From: JAICYJ01 sp036263035
Lineage (GTDB): Bacteria; Actinomycetota; Thermoleophilia; Gaiellales; JAICJC01
Length of the DNA stretch: 26,515 bases
Reading direction: 5' to 3'
Assembly: GCA_036263035.1 (NCBI GenBank)
Contig: DATAHR010000141.1
Span: 1 to 26,515, forward strand
Position 1 is the first letter of the stretch. Each line of letters opens with the position of its first letter. Of this stretch, positions 13,053 to 21,117 are shown in pieces. Made by a program: the position numbers and the translations under genes. Below the pieces are notes generated by a model. The model did no database searches. It was not told where the DNA came from and was given only the letters and a program-made list of their open reading frames with translations.

Positions 13053-14311
13053 GCCGCCCGACCGCCGCGATCCTGCTCACGGGCAGCGAGCTCCTGCGCG
13101 GCGTCATCTCCGATCGCAACGCCTCCCACCTGGCCGAACGGCTGGAGGCGCTCGGGTTCGAGATGCGGCGGACGCTGATGGTGGGCGATCCGCTGGCGGA
13201 CATCGAGGGGGCGGTGCGCGAGCTCTGCGGTGCCCACGACCTCGTGGTCACCTCCGGCGGGCTGGGCCCGACGCACGACGACCGGACAGTCGAGGCGCTG
13301 GCGGACGTCGCCGGCGTGCCGCTCGAGCTGGACGAAAAGGTGCTCGGGCAGATCACGGCATGGACGGACAGCGTGGCCGACCGGATGGGATTCGACCGCG
13401 CCCGGTTCGACGCCGGCAACCGGAAGCAGGCCCGGATCCCCCGCGGCGCCGACGTGCTCGGCCTGGCCGGCACCGCGCCCGGCCTGGTGATGGAGGTGAA
13501 CGGATCAACGGTGGTCGTGCTGCCGGGCGTGCCGTCGGAGCTCCGGCGGCTGTGGGAGATGGCGCCCTCCCACCCGCGCCTCGCGCCGCTGATGGCGAGG
13601 GCGGAGCCGCGCCGCCGGCTGCTGCTGCGCACCTACGGGATCGGCGAGTCGCACGTGGCCGACCTGTTCGCGGAGGCGGGCGGCGATCCGCCCGGTGTCG
13701 AGACCAGCATCTGCGCGCGCAACTACGAGATCGAGATCGACATCCGAGCCGCCTCCGGCGCAGAGGCGGAGGGCGATCGGCTGTGGCGGGCGATGCGCGA
13801 GCGGCTGGGAGCGCACGTGTTCGCCACCGACGAGCGGTCGGCGGCCGAGCTGGTGCTGGACGCCGCCCGCGCGCGCGGCGCGACGCTGGCCACGGCCGAG
13901 TCCTGCACGGGCGGCATGGTGGCCGCGGAGCTGACCGCGGTGCCGGGCAGCTCCGATGTCTTCGCCGGTGCGGCGGTGACCTACTCCAACCGGCTCAAGC
14001 ACGAGCTCGTGGACGTGCCCGACGAGCTGCTGCAGGAGCACGGCGCCGTCAGCCCGGAGGTGGCGGCGGCCATGGCCCGCGGCGCCCGCAGCCGGCTTGG
14101 CGCCGACGTGGCGGTGGCGGTGACGGGCATCGCCGGGCCGGGCGGGGGGACGGAGGAGAAGCCGGTCGGCCTGGTGTATCTCCACGTCAGCGGGCCGGAG
14201 CGGGAGACGCCGATGCGGATGCAGTGGGGCGGGCGGCGCTCGGACATCCGCCTGCGCGCGACGGTGGCCGCGCTGCACGCGCTGCTCGAGCATTTCGACG
14301 CACATCCGTGA
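13049..14311 (+). CDS. cinA: CinA family protein (ADP-ribose pyrophosphatase / NMN amidase)
   Basis: 420 residues, the normal full-length two-domain form. The N-terminal molybdopterin-binding-like domain begins AAILLTGSELLRGVISDRN and carries VVTSGGLGPTHDD; in homologues it hydrolyses ADP-ribose or NAD-related pyrophosphates. The C-terminal PncC-type domain has E284-SCTGG, SSDVFAGAAVTYSN, EHGAVSPEVAAAMA and TGIAGPGGGTEEKPVGLVY, typical of nicotinamide-nucleotide amidase, which recycles NMN released by NAD-dependent ligase. The GTG at 13049 overlaps the stop of the rodZ-like gene by 4 nt and gives the expected N-terminus; a longer frame upstream is only the overlap shadow. The cinA-recA adjacency is conserved in many bacteria and historically linked to competence, but here recA has its own SOS promoter. 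Confidence 0.94.
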   Translation: MSRPTAAILLTGSELLRGVISDRNASHLAERLEALGFEMRRTLMVGDPLADIEGAVRELCGAHDLVVTSGGLGPTHDDRTVEALADVAGVPLELDEKVLGQITAWTDSVADRMGFDRARFDAGNRKQARIPRGADVLGLAGTAPGLVMEVNGSTVVVLPGVPSELRRLWEMAPSHPRLAPLMARAEPRRRLLLRTYGIGESHVADLFAEAGGDPPGVETSICARNYEIEIDIRAASGAEAEGDRLWRAMRERLGAHVFATDERSAAELVLDAARARGATLATAESCTGGMVAAELTAVPGSSDVFAGAAVTYSNRLKHELVDVPDELLQEHGAVSPEVAAAMARGARSRLGADVAVAVTGIAGPGGGTEEKPVGLVYLHVSGPERETPMRMQWGGRRSDIRLRATVAALHALLEHFDAHP

Positions 14312-14346
14312 CCGGGCGGCCCTTGAGGTGCGTCCGATCGCGGGTC

Positions 14347-14352
14347 TAGTAT
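14347..14352 (+). promoter_or_regulatory. -10 element (TAGTAT) of recA
   Basis: TAGTAT sits directly upstream of the LexA site and 76 nt upstream of the recA ATG, placing the start of transcription at the LexA box. Confidence 0.55.
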
Positions 14353-14359
14353 TCCGGCA

Positions 14360-14373
14360 CGAACACTCGTTCG
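14360..14373 (+). promoter_or_regulatory. LexA (SOS) box of recA
   Basis: CGAACACTCGTTCG matches the Gram-positive/actinobacterial SOS operator core GAACnnnnGTTC exactly. It lies just after the -10 hexamer, where bound LexA would block initiation or escape. It is nested in an outer inverted repeat, ATTCCG (14351-14356) and CGGAAT (14378-14383), with nearly the same centre. No other match to the core was noticed in the window. Confidence 0.9.
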
Positions 14374-14428
14374 ACGTCGGAATGCAAACACCACCGGCAA
14401 CGCGGCCGGAGAAGAGGTGAGAGAGATC

Positions 14429-15550
<1,122 letters not shown>

Positions 15551-15563
15551 CGCCCGCCGGCCG

Positions 15564-16181
15564 GTGGACGCCGTCGTCGCACTGACAGCGGCCCGCTCTC
15601 CCGGGCAGCTCGTCTCGGTCGGATTGCAGTCCGGTGAGCGCCTGCTCCTATCCACCCGCCGGCTGGCGGAGCTGCGCCTGGCACCTGGCGATGCGCTCGA
15701 CGACCGGCGTCTGGCGGAGCTGCGCGCGGCCGCCGAGGATGAGCGCCTCGAGCAGCGTGTGCTGCGCCTGATCGCGGTCCGGCCACGATCGCGCGCCGAG
15801 ATCGATCGCCAGCTGAGCGCCTGGGGCGTGGACGCGGGACGCGCCGAAACGCTGCTTGGCCGCCTGCGCGCCGCCGGGCTGCTGGACGACGGCGCGGTGG
15901 CCGCGGACGTGTCATCGGCGCTGCGGCGGCGCGGCCACGGCAGCCTGCGGGCGGCGCACGAGCTCGACCGGCTGGGAGTCGACGCATCGACCGCGGCGCC
16001 GGTGGTCGGTGACCATGCGGCCGGCGACGCCGGCCGGGCATGCGAGCTGGTGGCACGGCGGTTCGGCTCCCCGCCGTACGAGCCCGACGTCGCCCGGCGG
16101 GCGGCGTCCTACCTGTGGCGACGGGGCTTCGCGGAGGACGCCGTCGCGGCGGCCGTCGGCGTCGACCTGGACATGCTCTGA
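15564..16181 (+). CDS. recX: Regulatory protein RecX
   Basis: 205 residues from the GTG at 15564. RecX caps and dismantles RecA filaments, limiting recombination. The N-terminal 45 residues form a small beta domain (VSVGLQSGERLLLSTRRLAELRLAPGDALD) like the one preceding the helical repeats in Bacillus RecX. The three-helix repeats follow: VLRLIAVRPRSRAEIDRQLSAWGVD, AETLLGRLRAAGLLDDGAVAADVSSALRRRGHGSLRAAHEL, and the C-terminal YEPDVARRAASYLWRRGFAEDAVAAAV. The gap after the recA stop is 13 nt and no Shine-Dalgarno sequence is seen, so it is probably read through from the SOS promoter and coupled to recA. The frame stays open far upstream under recA, so the start rests on homology and position; a slightly different start is possible. 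Confidence 0.85.
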   Translation: MDAVVALTAARSPGQLVSVGLQSGERLLLSTRRLAELRLAPGDALDDRRLAELRAAAEDERLEQRVLRLIAVRPRSRAEIDRQLSAWGVDAGRAETLLGRLRAAGLLDDGAVAADVSSALRRRGHGSLRAAHELDRLGVDASTAAPVVGDHAAGDAGRACELVARRFGSPPYEPDVARRAASYLWRRGFAEDAVAAAVGVDLDML

Positions 16182-16229
16182 GCGCGAACGCGACGCTCTC
16201 GGGGATTGCGGAGCCGTTCTCCCGTCCGG

Positions 16230-16235
16230 TACGAT
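16230..16235 (+). promoter_or_regulatory. Candidate -10 element (TACGAT) for rny
   Basis: TACGAT lies about 210 nt upstream of the rny start. If used, it produces a long structured leader. No good -35 was identified, so this is tentative. Confidence 0.3.
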
Positions 16236-16272
16236 GCGTGCCGGAGCTGGTCTCCGTCTTCAGCACGTTTCG

Positions 16273-16422
16273 CCTGCAAATGCAGGAGTTCTCATACGGT
16301 TCGGGTGTCTCTCATCCCACGGCCCGGCATCCGCGCCGGCCGGGGTGAGGCCCGGAGCGCCTGAGGCCGAACGAAGGCGCCCTGCTCCTCGTGACATCTT
16401 CCACGCCCGCTTCGCGCGGGCG
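16273..16422 (+). promoter_or_regulatory. Structured 5' leader region of rny
   Basis: Four successive hairpins occupy the recX-rny spacer: CCTGC/GCAGG with an AAAT loop (16273-16286); CTCATCCC/GGGGTGAG enclosing GGCC-GGC/GCC-GGCC (16311-16349); GCGCCT/AGGCGC (16357-16380); and CGCCCGC/GCGGGCG with a TTCGC loop (16404-16422), ending shortly before the ribosome-binding site. Either one is a recX terminator and the rest a leader, or all form a regulatory 5' UTR. Confidence 0.5.
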
Positions 16423-16432
16423 ATCTGACAGT

Positions 16433-16438
16433 AAGGAG
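16433..16438 (+). promoter_or_regulatory. Ribosome-binding site of rny
   Basis: AAGGAG is placed 5 nt before the ATG at 16444 and is a consensus Shine-Dalgarno sequence. It contrasts with the leaderless genes elsewhere in the window and shows that this mRNA has a leader. Confidence 0.8.
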
Positions 16439-16443
16439 CGACA

Positions 16444-17976
16444 ATGGAGCAGGCGCTGATCGGCCTCGCGGCGTTGATCGTCGGCGCGGTCATCGGCTTC
16501 GCCGTGCGTGCGCGCGTGGGTGCCGGCCGCATCGCCGAGGCGGAGCGGCAGGCCGCACGGATCCTCGAGGACGCCGAAGGGCGTGCCGAGGCGCAGCTGA
16601 AGGAGGCGCGCGTCCAGGCCCGGGAAGAGCTGCTGCAGCAGCGTGCCGAGCAGGAGCGCGAGCTGGGCGACCGCCGGGCTGAGATCGCGAAGGTGGAGGA
16701 ACGGCTGGCCGCCCGCGAGGAGATCACCGCGGGCAAGGCCGAGGAGGTGGCGCGTCGCGAGCAGTCGATCTCCGACCGCGAGACGCACGCGCGCCAGATG
16801 CAGGAGGAGCTGAAGGCGGCGAAGGACGCGCAGCTGGCCGAGCTCGAGCGGATCGCCGGCATGACGGCGGCCCAGGCCCGCGATACGCTGCTCGCGCAGA
16901 CCGAGGAGCGCGCCCGCCATGACATGGCGAAGGTGATCCGCCAGGTCGACGAGGAGACCAAGCTCGAGGCCGACCGGCGTGCGCGCAACATCCTCTCTGT
17001 CGCCATCCAGCGCACCGCCTCGGGGCACACGGCGGAGACCACGGTCTCGGTCGTGCAGCTGCCCTCCGATGACCTGAAGGGACGGATCATCGGCCGCGAG
17101 GGGCGCAACATACGCGCCCTCGAGAACCTCACCGGCGTCGACGTCATCATCGACGACACGCCGCAGGCGGTGGTGCTGTCCGCCTTCGACGGCGTCCGCC
17201 GCGCCACGGCCAGGCTCACGCTCGAGAAGCTGATCGCCGACGGCCGCATCCATCCCTCGCGGATCGAGGAGATGTACTACCAGTCGAAGGCCGAGATCGA
17301 GGCCGAGATCATCGCAGCCGGCGAGCAGGCCTGTTTCGAGGCCAACGTCCACGGCCTGCATCCGGAGCTGGTCAAGATCCTGGGGCGGCTGCACTACCGC
17401 ACGAGCTACGGCCAGAACGTGCTCAAGCACTCGATCGAGTGCGCCCACCTGGCGGCGATCATGGCGGCCGAGCTGGGCGCGAGCGAGAAGACCGCCCGCC
17501 GGGCGGCGCTGCTGCACGACCTGGGCAAGGCCGTCACCCATGAGGTGGAGGGCTCGCACGCGGTCATCTCCGCGGAGATGGCCCGCAAGTACCGGGAGTC
17601 GCCGAGCGTCGCCCACGCCATCGAGGCCCACCACTACGACGTCGAGCCGCAGACGGTGGAGGCCGTGCTCGTGATCGCGGCCGACTCGGTGTCGGCGTCG
17701 CGGCCGGGTGGGCGCGGCGAGAGCCTCGAGCACTACATCAAGCGGCTGGAGGCGCTCGAGGAGATCGCGAACTCCAAGCGCGGCGTCGACCGCGTCTACG
17801 CCATGCAGGCCGGACGCGAGGTGCGCGTCATGGTGAAGCCGGAGGAGGTCGACGACGACACCGCCGCGCTGCTCAGCCACGAGATCGCCCGCGAGATCGA
17901 GGGGCAGCTCGAGTACCCGGGCCAGATCAAGGTGACCGTGATCCGGGAGTCGCGGGCCGTGGACGTGGCCCATTGA
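16444..17976 (+). CDS. rny: Ribonuclease Y
   Basis: 510 residues, the family length. RNase Y is a membrane-anchored endoribonuclease that starts mRNA decay in bacteria lacking RNase E. One N-terminal membrane helix (ALIGLAALIVGAVIGFAV) is followed by a long charged coiled coil to about residue 195 rich in E, R, A and Q. The KH domain contains LPSDDLKGRIIGREGRNIR with the GREG loop. The HD phosphodiesterase domain begins near HSIECAHLAAIMAAEL, with the metal motif H358-D359 in LLHDLGKA, followed by EGSHAVISAEMARKY and EAHHYDVEP. The C-terminus YPGQIKVTVIRE is characteristic. The ATG is fixed by AAGGAG 5 nt upstream. RNase Y next to recX and miaB is typical of several phyla and, within actinobacteria, suggests a deep-branching class. 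Confidence 0.97.
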   Translation: MEQALIGLAALIVGAVIGFAVRARVGAGRIAEAERQAARILEDAEGRAEAQLKEARVQAREELLQQRAEQERELGDRRAEIAKVEERLAAREEITAGKAEEVARREQSISDRETHARQMQEELKAAKDAQLAELERIAGMTAAQARDTLLAQTEERARHDMAKVIRQVDEETKLEADRRARNILSVAIQRTASGHTAETTVSVVQLPSDDLKGRIIGREGRNIRALENLTGVDVIIDDTPQAVVLSAFDGVRRATARLTLEKLIADGRIHPSRIEEMYYQSKAEIEAEIIAAGEQACFEANVHGLHPELVKILGRLHYRTSYGQNVLKHSIECAHLAAIMAAELGASEKTARRAALLHDLGKAVTHEVEGSHAVISAEMARKYRESPSVAHAIEAHHYDVEPQTVEAVLVIAADSVSASRPGGRGESLEHYIKRLEALEEIANSKRGVDRVYAMQAGREVRVMVKPEEVDDDTAALLSHEIAREIEGQLEYPGQIKVTVIRESRAVDVAH

Positions 17977-17999
17977 CGCACTAACAAAACACTTACAAT
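17973..17999 (+). promoter_or_regulatory. Candidate promoter of the secreted-protein gene
   Basis: TTGACG (17973-17978, overlapping the rny stop) and TACAAT (17994-17999) are separated by 15 bp, a little short of the optimum. The surrounding 65 bp are about 40% GC, far below the rest of the window, as expected for an easily melted promoter and leader. Confidence 0.45.
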
Positions 18000-18041
18000 A
18001 CAGCAGAAGCTTCCAAACACAAGTTTCCGATAGTGAGTAGC

Positions 18042-18533
18042 ATGAAGGGTCGGGTCACCCTCCTCACAGTACTGCTCATGCTCGCGTCCAGCATGACCGC
18101 CTACGGCGCGGTCGGGCTGACGGCGCGGACGACGACGTGCAGCCACTGTGGCACGCTCGGCGCGGTGCACGGGTCGGGCGTCCTTCGCCAGACCGGCACC
18201 GGCGTCACCTACGGGACGGTCGGCCAGGGGACGATCGCCGTCCTCGACCGCAGCAATGACGGCCTGGTTGCCTACAGCGTCTCCGGCTGGGACCATCACT
18301 GGTCGAAGGACGGCTGGGCCTACTTCTCGGGCAAGGGCCTGTCCTACCTGGTGAAGACCAGCTGGACGGTGCGCATCAACGGCTCGTGGGGCATCTCGAC
18401 GACGACGCGGGCAAATGGTTACGGGTTCATCCAGGGCGACGGCAAGTGGAGCCTGAACGGGTTGGGCGGCAGCAACTCGAGCGGCTGGCCCTCCTGGCCT
18501 TCCGGCGGCCGCTCCTTCACACTGTCCTCCTGA
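18042..18533 (+). CDS. Small secreted protein of unknown function
   Basis: 163 residues from the ATG at 18042; a GTG at 18033 would add three. I do not recognise a named family. The N-terminus is a clear Sec signal peptide: K and R, then the hydrophobic core VTLLTVLLMLASS and a likely cleavage after AYGA. The mature part starts with a CSHC pair and continues as alternating Gly/Ser/Thr and aromatic-rich strands (GSGVLRQTGTGVTYGTVGQG, GWDHHWSKDGWAYFSGKGLSY, TSWTVRINGSWGISTTTRANGYG). This implies an all-beta, exported domain, perhaps self-associating or binding a ligand. The C-terminus is Gly/Ser/Trp-rich. The gene has its own AT-rich upstream region and sits just before a response regulator and sensor kinase, so it could be a target or input of that system; this is inference from position only. 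Confidence 0.7.
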   Translation: MKGRVTLLTVLLMLASSMTAYGAVGLTARTTTCSHCGTLGAVHGSGVLRQTGTGVTYGTVGQGTIAVLDRSNDGLVAYSVSGWDHHWSKDGWAYFSGKGLSYLVKTSWTVRINGSWGISTTTRANGYGFIQGDGKWSLNGLGGSNSSGWPSWPSGGRSFTLSS

Positions 18534-18552
18534 GCTCGTCCCGACCGACGGC

Positions 18553-18558
18553 TACCAT
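18553..18558 (+). promoter_or_regulatory. -10 element (TACCAT) of the response regulator operon
   Basis: TACCAT is followed by 8 nt and the ATG at 18567 in the 33-bp spacer, predicting a leaderless mRNA for the two-component operon. Confidence 0.55.
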
Positions 18559-18566
18559 GTAGGCCC

Positions 18567-19262
18567 ATGGCCGAGAAGATCCTGATCGTCGAGGACGAGC
18601 GGAACATCGCCTCCTTCGTGTCGATGTACCTGAAGAACGCGCGCTACCAGGTCGAGATCGCGCGGGACGGTGGCGAAGCGCTGCAAAAGGCGGAGAACGT
18701 CAAGCCCGACCTCGTCGTGCTCGACCTGATGCTGCCGGACATCGACGGCCTCGAGGTGTGCAGGCAGATCCGCTCCACCTCGGACGTCCCGATCCTGATG
18801 CTCACCGCCCGTGACGACGACATCGACAAGATCGTCGGCCTCGAGGTGGGCGCCGACGACTACCTGACGAAGCCGTTCAACCCGCGCGAGCTGGTGGCCC
18901 GGATCAAGTCGATCCTGCGCCGCGCGACGCAGACGCAGAAGAGCGGCCGCCCGCCCGAGGCGGTCATGGAGCACGGCGCGATCAAGATCGACGCCGGCCG
19001 CCGTGAGGTCACCGTCAACGGCGAGCAGGTGCAGCTCGCCCCCAAGGAGTTCGACCTGCTGTGGGAGCTGCTCGACCACCGCGGGCTCGTGCTGACCCGC
19101 GACCAGCTGCTCGAGCGGGTCTGGGGCTACACGTTTGCGGGCGACACGCGCACGGTCGACGTGCACGTTCGCCAGCTTCGCCGGAAGCTCGGCGACGAGT
19201 GCCCGGTCGCCACCGTCTGGGGCGTCGGGTACAAGGTCGCTGACGATGCTCCGGTCGCTTAG
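18567..19262 (+). CDS. OmpR/PhoB-family response regulator
   Basis: 231 residues. The receiver domain (1-120) has the acidic pocket E9-D10, the phosphoacceptor D53 in LVVLDLMLPDIDG, T80 in MLTA, and K102 in YLTKPF. A linker leads to a winged-helix DNA-binding domain (about 135-228) with LAPKEFDLLWELLDHRGLVLTRDQLLERVWGY, the recognition helix TRTVDVHVRQLRRKLGD, and the wing VWGVGYKV. On phosphorylation by the partner kinase it should bind direct-repeat sites and regulate transcription. The ATG at 18567 has TACCAT 8 nt upstream. Its end overlaps the start of the kinase gene by 17 nt, so the two are translated together. The regulated genes are unknown; the adjacent secreted-protein gene is the obvious candidate. 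Confidence 0.95.
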   Translation: MAEKILIVEDERNIASFVSMYLKNARYQVEIARDGGEALQKAENVKPDLVVLDLMLPDIDGLEVCRQIRSTSDVPILMLTARDDDIDKIVGLEVGADDYLTKPFNPRELVARIKSILRRATQTQKSGRPPEAVMEHGAIKIDAGRREVTVNGEQVQLAPKEFDLLWELLDHRGLVLTRDQLLERVWGYTFAGDTRTVDVHVRQLRRKLGDECPVATVWGVGYKVADDAPVA

Positions 19263-20667
19263 GACACGCCTCGCCCTTCTGTTTGCCGGGACGCTGCTGC
19301 TGGCGACCGTGATCGCGGGCGCCGCCTCGATCCGGCTCTATCAGTCCTACAACCGCGACCAGACCGAGCGTGACCTGCGCCACCAGGTCGTCGGTGCCGC
19401 TGAGTACTTCAGCAGTGCCGTGGTCGGGTATGGCGCTCACAACCACCGTGCGCCCACCGGGCTCACCGTCAACCAGTTCCAGCACATCTGCAGCTGCAAG
19501 CTGCTCTGGGTTGGCCAGGTACCGCCGTTTCCCTCGGCGTCGCAGCTCCTGCAATTCGCCGGCTCGGATACGAAGCTCGACTGGCAGAACATGAAGCCAG
19601 GCCAGACGCGAACGTTCCAGTTCGTGCCGCCCCACGATCCCCATACGTACATCGGTGCCGCGGCGCCGATGACCGTCGACAGTCTCCCGATGGGCGCGAT
19701 CGTCATGGCGAAGCCGCTGGCAGACGTGAACAGCGCCTGGACGAAGGTGGCCGGGCGCGTTGCCCTCGGCACGGCCATCGGGCTGCTCGTCGCTTTCATC
19801 CTGGCGACGCTGGTGGCGCGCCGCATCACCAGGCCGCTGAAGGAGATCGGCGCCGCGGCCGACCGGGTCGCCCGCGGTGACCTCGAGGTGCACGTGACCG
19901 GGGAGGACACGGCGGACGACGAGCTCGGCCAGCTGGCCCACCGGTTCCAGGGCATGGTCAACCGGCTGCGCGAGGTCGACGAGCTCGAGCGCAACTTCCT
20001 GATGCGCGTCACGCACGAGCTGCGGACGCCGGTCACGGCCATCTCCGGCCATGTGCAGGCCATGAACGAGGGGCTGGTCGGTCCCGAGGACCTGGACGCG
20101 TCGCTCGGAGCGGTGGGGGAGGAGGTGCGGCGGATCGGGCGGTTGGTCGACGACCTGCTCGACCTGACGCGCCTGGAGGCCCACCAGTTCCGGCTCGTGC
20201 GCGAGGAGGTCGGCCTCGAGGCACTGCTGGAGCAGGCGGCGACCTCGTTCCGCGACCGCGCACGGGCCAACGACGTCAACTTCGACGCGCTCACGGCCGG
20301 CGCTCCCACGATCCTGTCGGACGGCGACCGGGTGCTGCAGATCGTGTCCAACCTGCTCGACAACGCGTTTCGGTGGACGCCCCGCAAGGGCACGGTGACC
20401 CTGAGCTATGCCAGTGCGAACGGCACGACGGCCATCCACATCTCGGACACCGGGCCGGGCATCCCGGCGGCCGACCAGGACGCCGTGTTCCACCCGTTCT
20501 ATAGCAGGCGCGGCGAGGGCGGCACGGGGCTCGGGCTGTCGATCGGCCGGGAGCTCGCCCACGCGCTGGGCGGACGGCTGACGGTGGACAGCGAGCCCGG
20601 GCAGGGGACGACCTTCACGCTGTCGCTGCCCTCGTCGAACGTCAACGGGAACGGCCGGGTCGGCTGA
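19246..20667 (+). CDS. Membrane sensor histidine kinase
   Basis: 473 residues. The first membrane helix is at about 8-28 (LALLFAGTLLLATVIAGAAS) and the second at about 178-200 (ALGTAIGLLVAFILATLVA). Between them is an extracytoplasmic sensor domain of about 150 residues, which is aromatic- and His-rich and contains a CSC motif (HICSCKLLW). A HAMP domain (RRITRPLKEIGAAADRVARGDLE) leads into the dimerisation helix with the phosphoacceptor H257 in VTHELRTPVTAISGH. The ATPase domain has the N box SNLLDNAFRWTP, G1 DTGPGIP, the F box, and G2 GTGLGLSIGRELAHALGG. The ATG at 19246 lies inside the end of the response regulator gene, an overlap typical of cognate pairs. The stop overlaps the next start (TGATG). 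The signal sensed is unknown; the sensor domain was not recognised. Confidence 0.94.
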   Translation: MLRSLRTRLALLFAGTLLLATVIAGAASIRLYQSYNRDQTERDLRHQVVGAAEYFSSAVVGYGAHNHRAPTGLTVNQFQHICSCKLLWVGQVPPFPSASQLLQFAGSDTKLDWQNMKPGQTRTFQFVPPHDPHTYIGAAAPMTVDSLPMGAIVMAKPLADVNSAWTKVAGRVALGTAIGLLVAFILATLVARRITRPLKEIGAAADRVARGDLEVHVTGEDTADDELGQLAHRFQGMVNRLREVDELERNFLMRVTHELRTPVTAISGHVQAMNEGLVGPEDLDASLGAVGEEVRRIGRLVDDLLDLTRLEAHQFRLVREEVGLEALLEQAATSFRDRARANDVNFDALTAGAPTILSDGDRVLQIVSNLLDNAFRWTPRKGTVTLSYASANGTTAIHISDTGPGIPAADQDAVFHPFYSRRGEGGTGLGLSIGRELAHALGGRLTVDSEPGQGTTFTLSLPSSNVNGNGRVG

Positions 20668-21107
20668 TGCGCTACACGCTCTGCGATACCGCACAGGACG
20701 TGTCCGGCATCTCCGTCCAGCTCGACATCAGCGCCGAGCCGTTCGCGGACGAGGTGCCGTACGACCTTGCGCTGCACGCCGGCGGGATCCAGGTGGCCCG
20801 CGTGGAGCGGGCCGCGCTCAGCCCGGCGGAGCTGTTCGCCCTCGGGCACGCGCTGCTGGACGCGGCGGCCGACGGCTTCGGGCACTTCGTGCCGGCCGAC
20901 GAGGTGTTCGGCGTCGATCTCGCCCCACCCAGCGTCCCCGTTGCGATCGACGAGGTGGGCGTGACCGTCTGGGTCGACGCCGGGCGGGCGGTCGACAGCA
21001 GCGCGACGCGAAGCGGCGTGGCCGTGCAGCTGGTCGTGGACGCGCCGTCGCTGGCGATGGTTGCCGAAGCCGTGTGCGACGACGCCGCCCGCGTGCTCAG
21101 CCGCTGA
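20667..21107 (+). CDS. Unknown protein, third gene of the two-component operon
   Basis: 146 residues; I do not recognise a family. No signal peptide or membrane helix is visible, and the protein is acidic with alternating beta strands and short helices (GISVQLDISAEPF, YDLALHAGGIQVARVERAAL, AELFALGHALLDAAADGFGHFV, VAVQLVVDAPSLAMVAEAVCDDAARVLS). It resembles a small soluble alpha/beta domain. The ATG overlaps the kinase stop codon in a TGATG junction, so it is almost surely co-translated and could modulate the kinase or regulator; that is inference. Coding status is supported by this junction and by GC-rich third codon positions. Its stop lies in one arm of a hairpin shared with the convergent VOC gene. 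Confidence 0.7.
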   Translation: MRYTLCDTAQDVSGISVQLDISAEPFADEVPYDLALHAGGIQVARVERAALSPAELFALGHALLDAAADGFGHFVPADEVFGVDLAPPSVPVAIDEVGVTVWVDAGRAVDSSATRSGVAVQLVVDAPSLAMVAEAVCDDAARVLSR

Positions 21108-21117
21108 GCGGTCAGCG
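21102..21117. terminator. Hairpin joining two convergent stop codons
   Basis: CGCTGA (21102-21107) and TCAGCG (21112-21117) pair perfectly around a GCGG loop. Each arm contains the TGA stop of one of the two convergent genes, which are only 4 bp apart. It may act as a minimal bidirectional terminator, but it has no T-tract. Confidence 0.35.

Noticed and set aside
16040..16348. An ORF spanning the end of recX and the rny leader
   Set aside because: It overlaps recX in another frame and its translation has no coherent domain. The region is better explained by the hairpin series.
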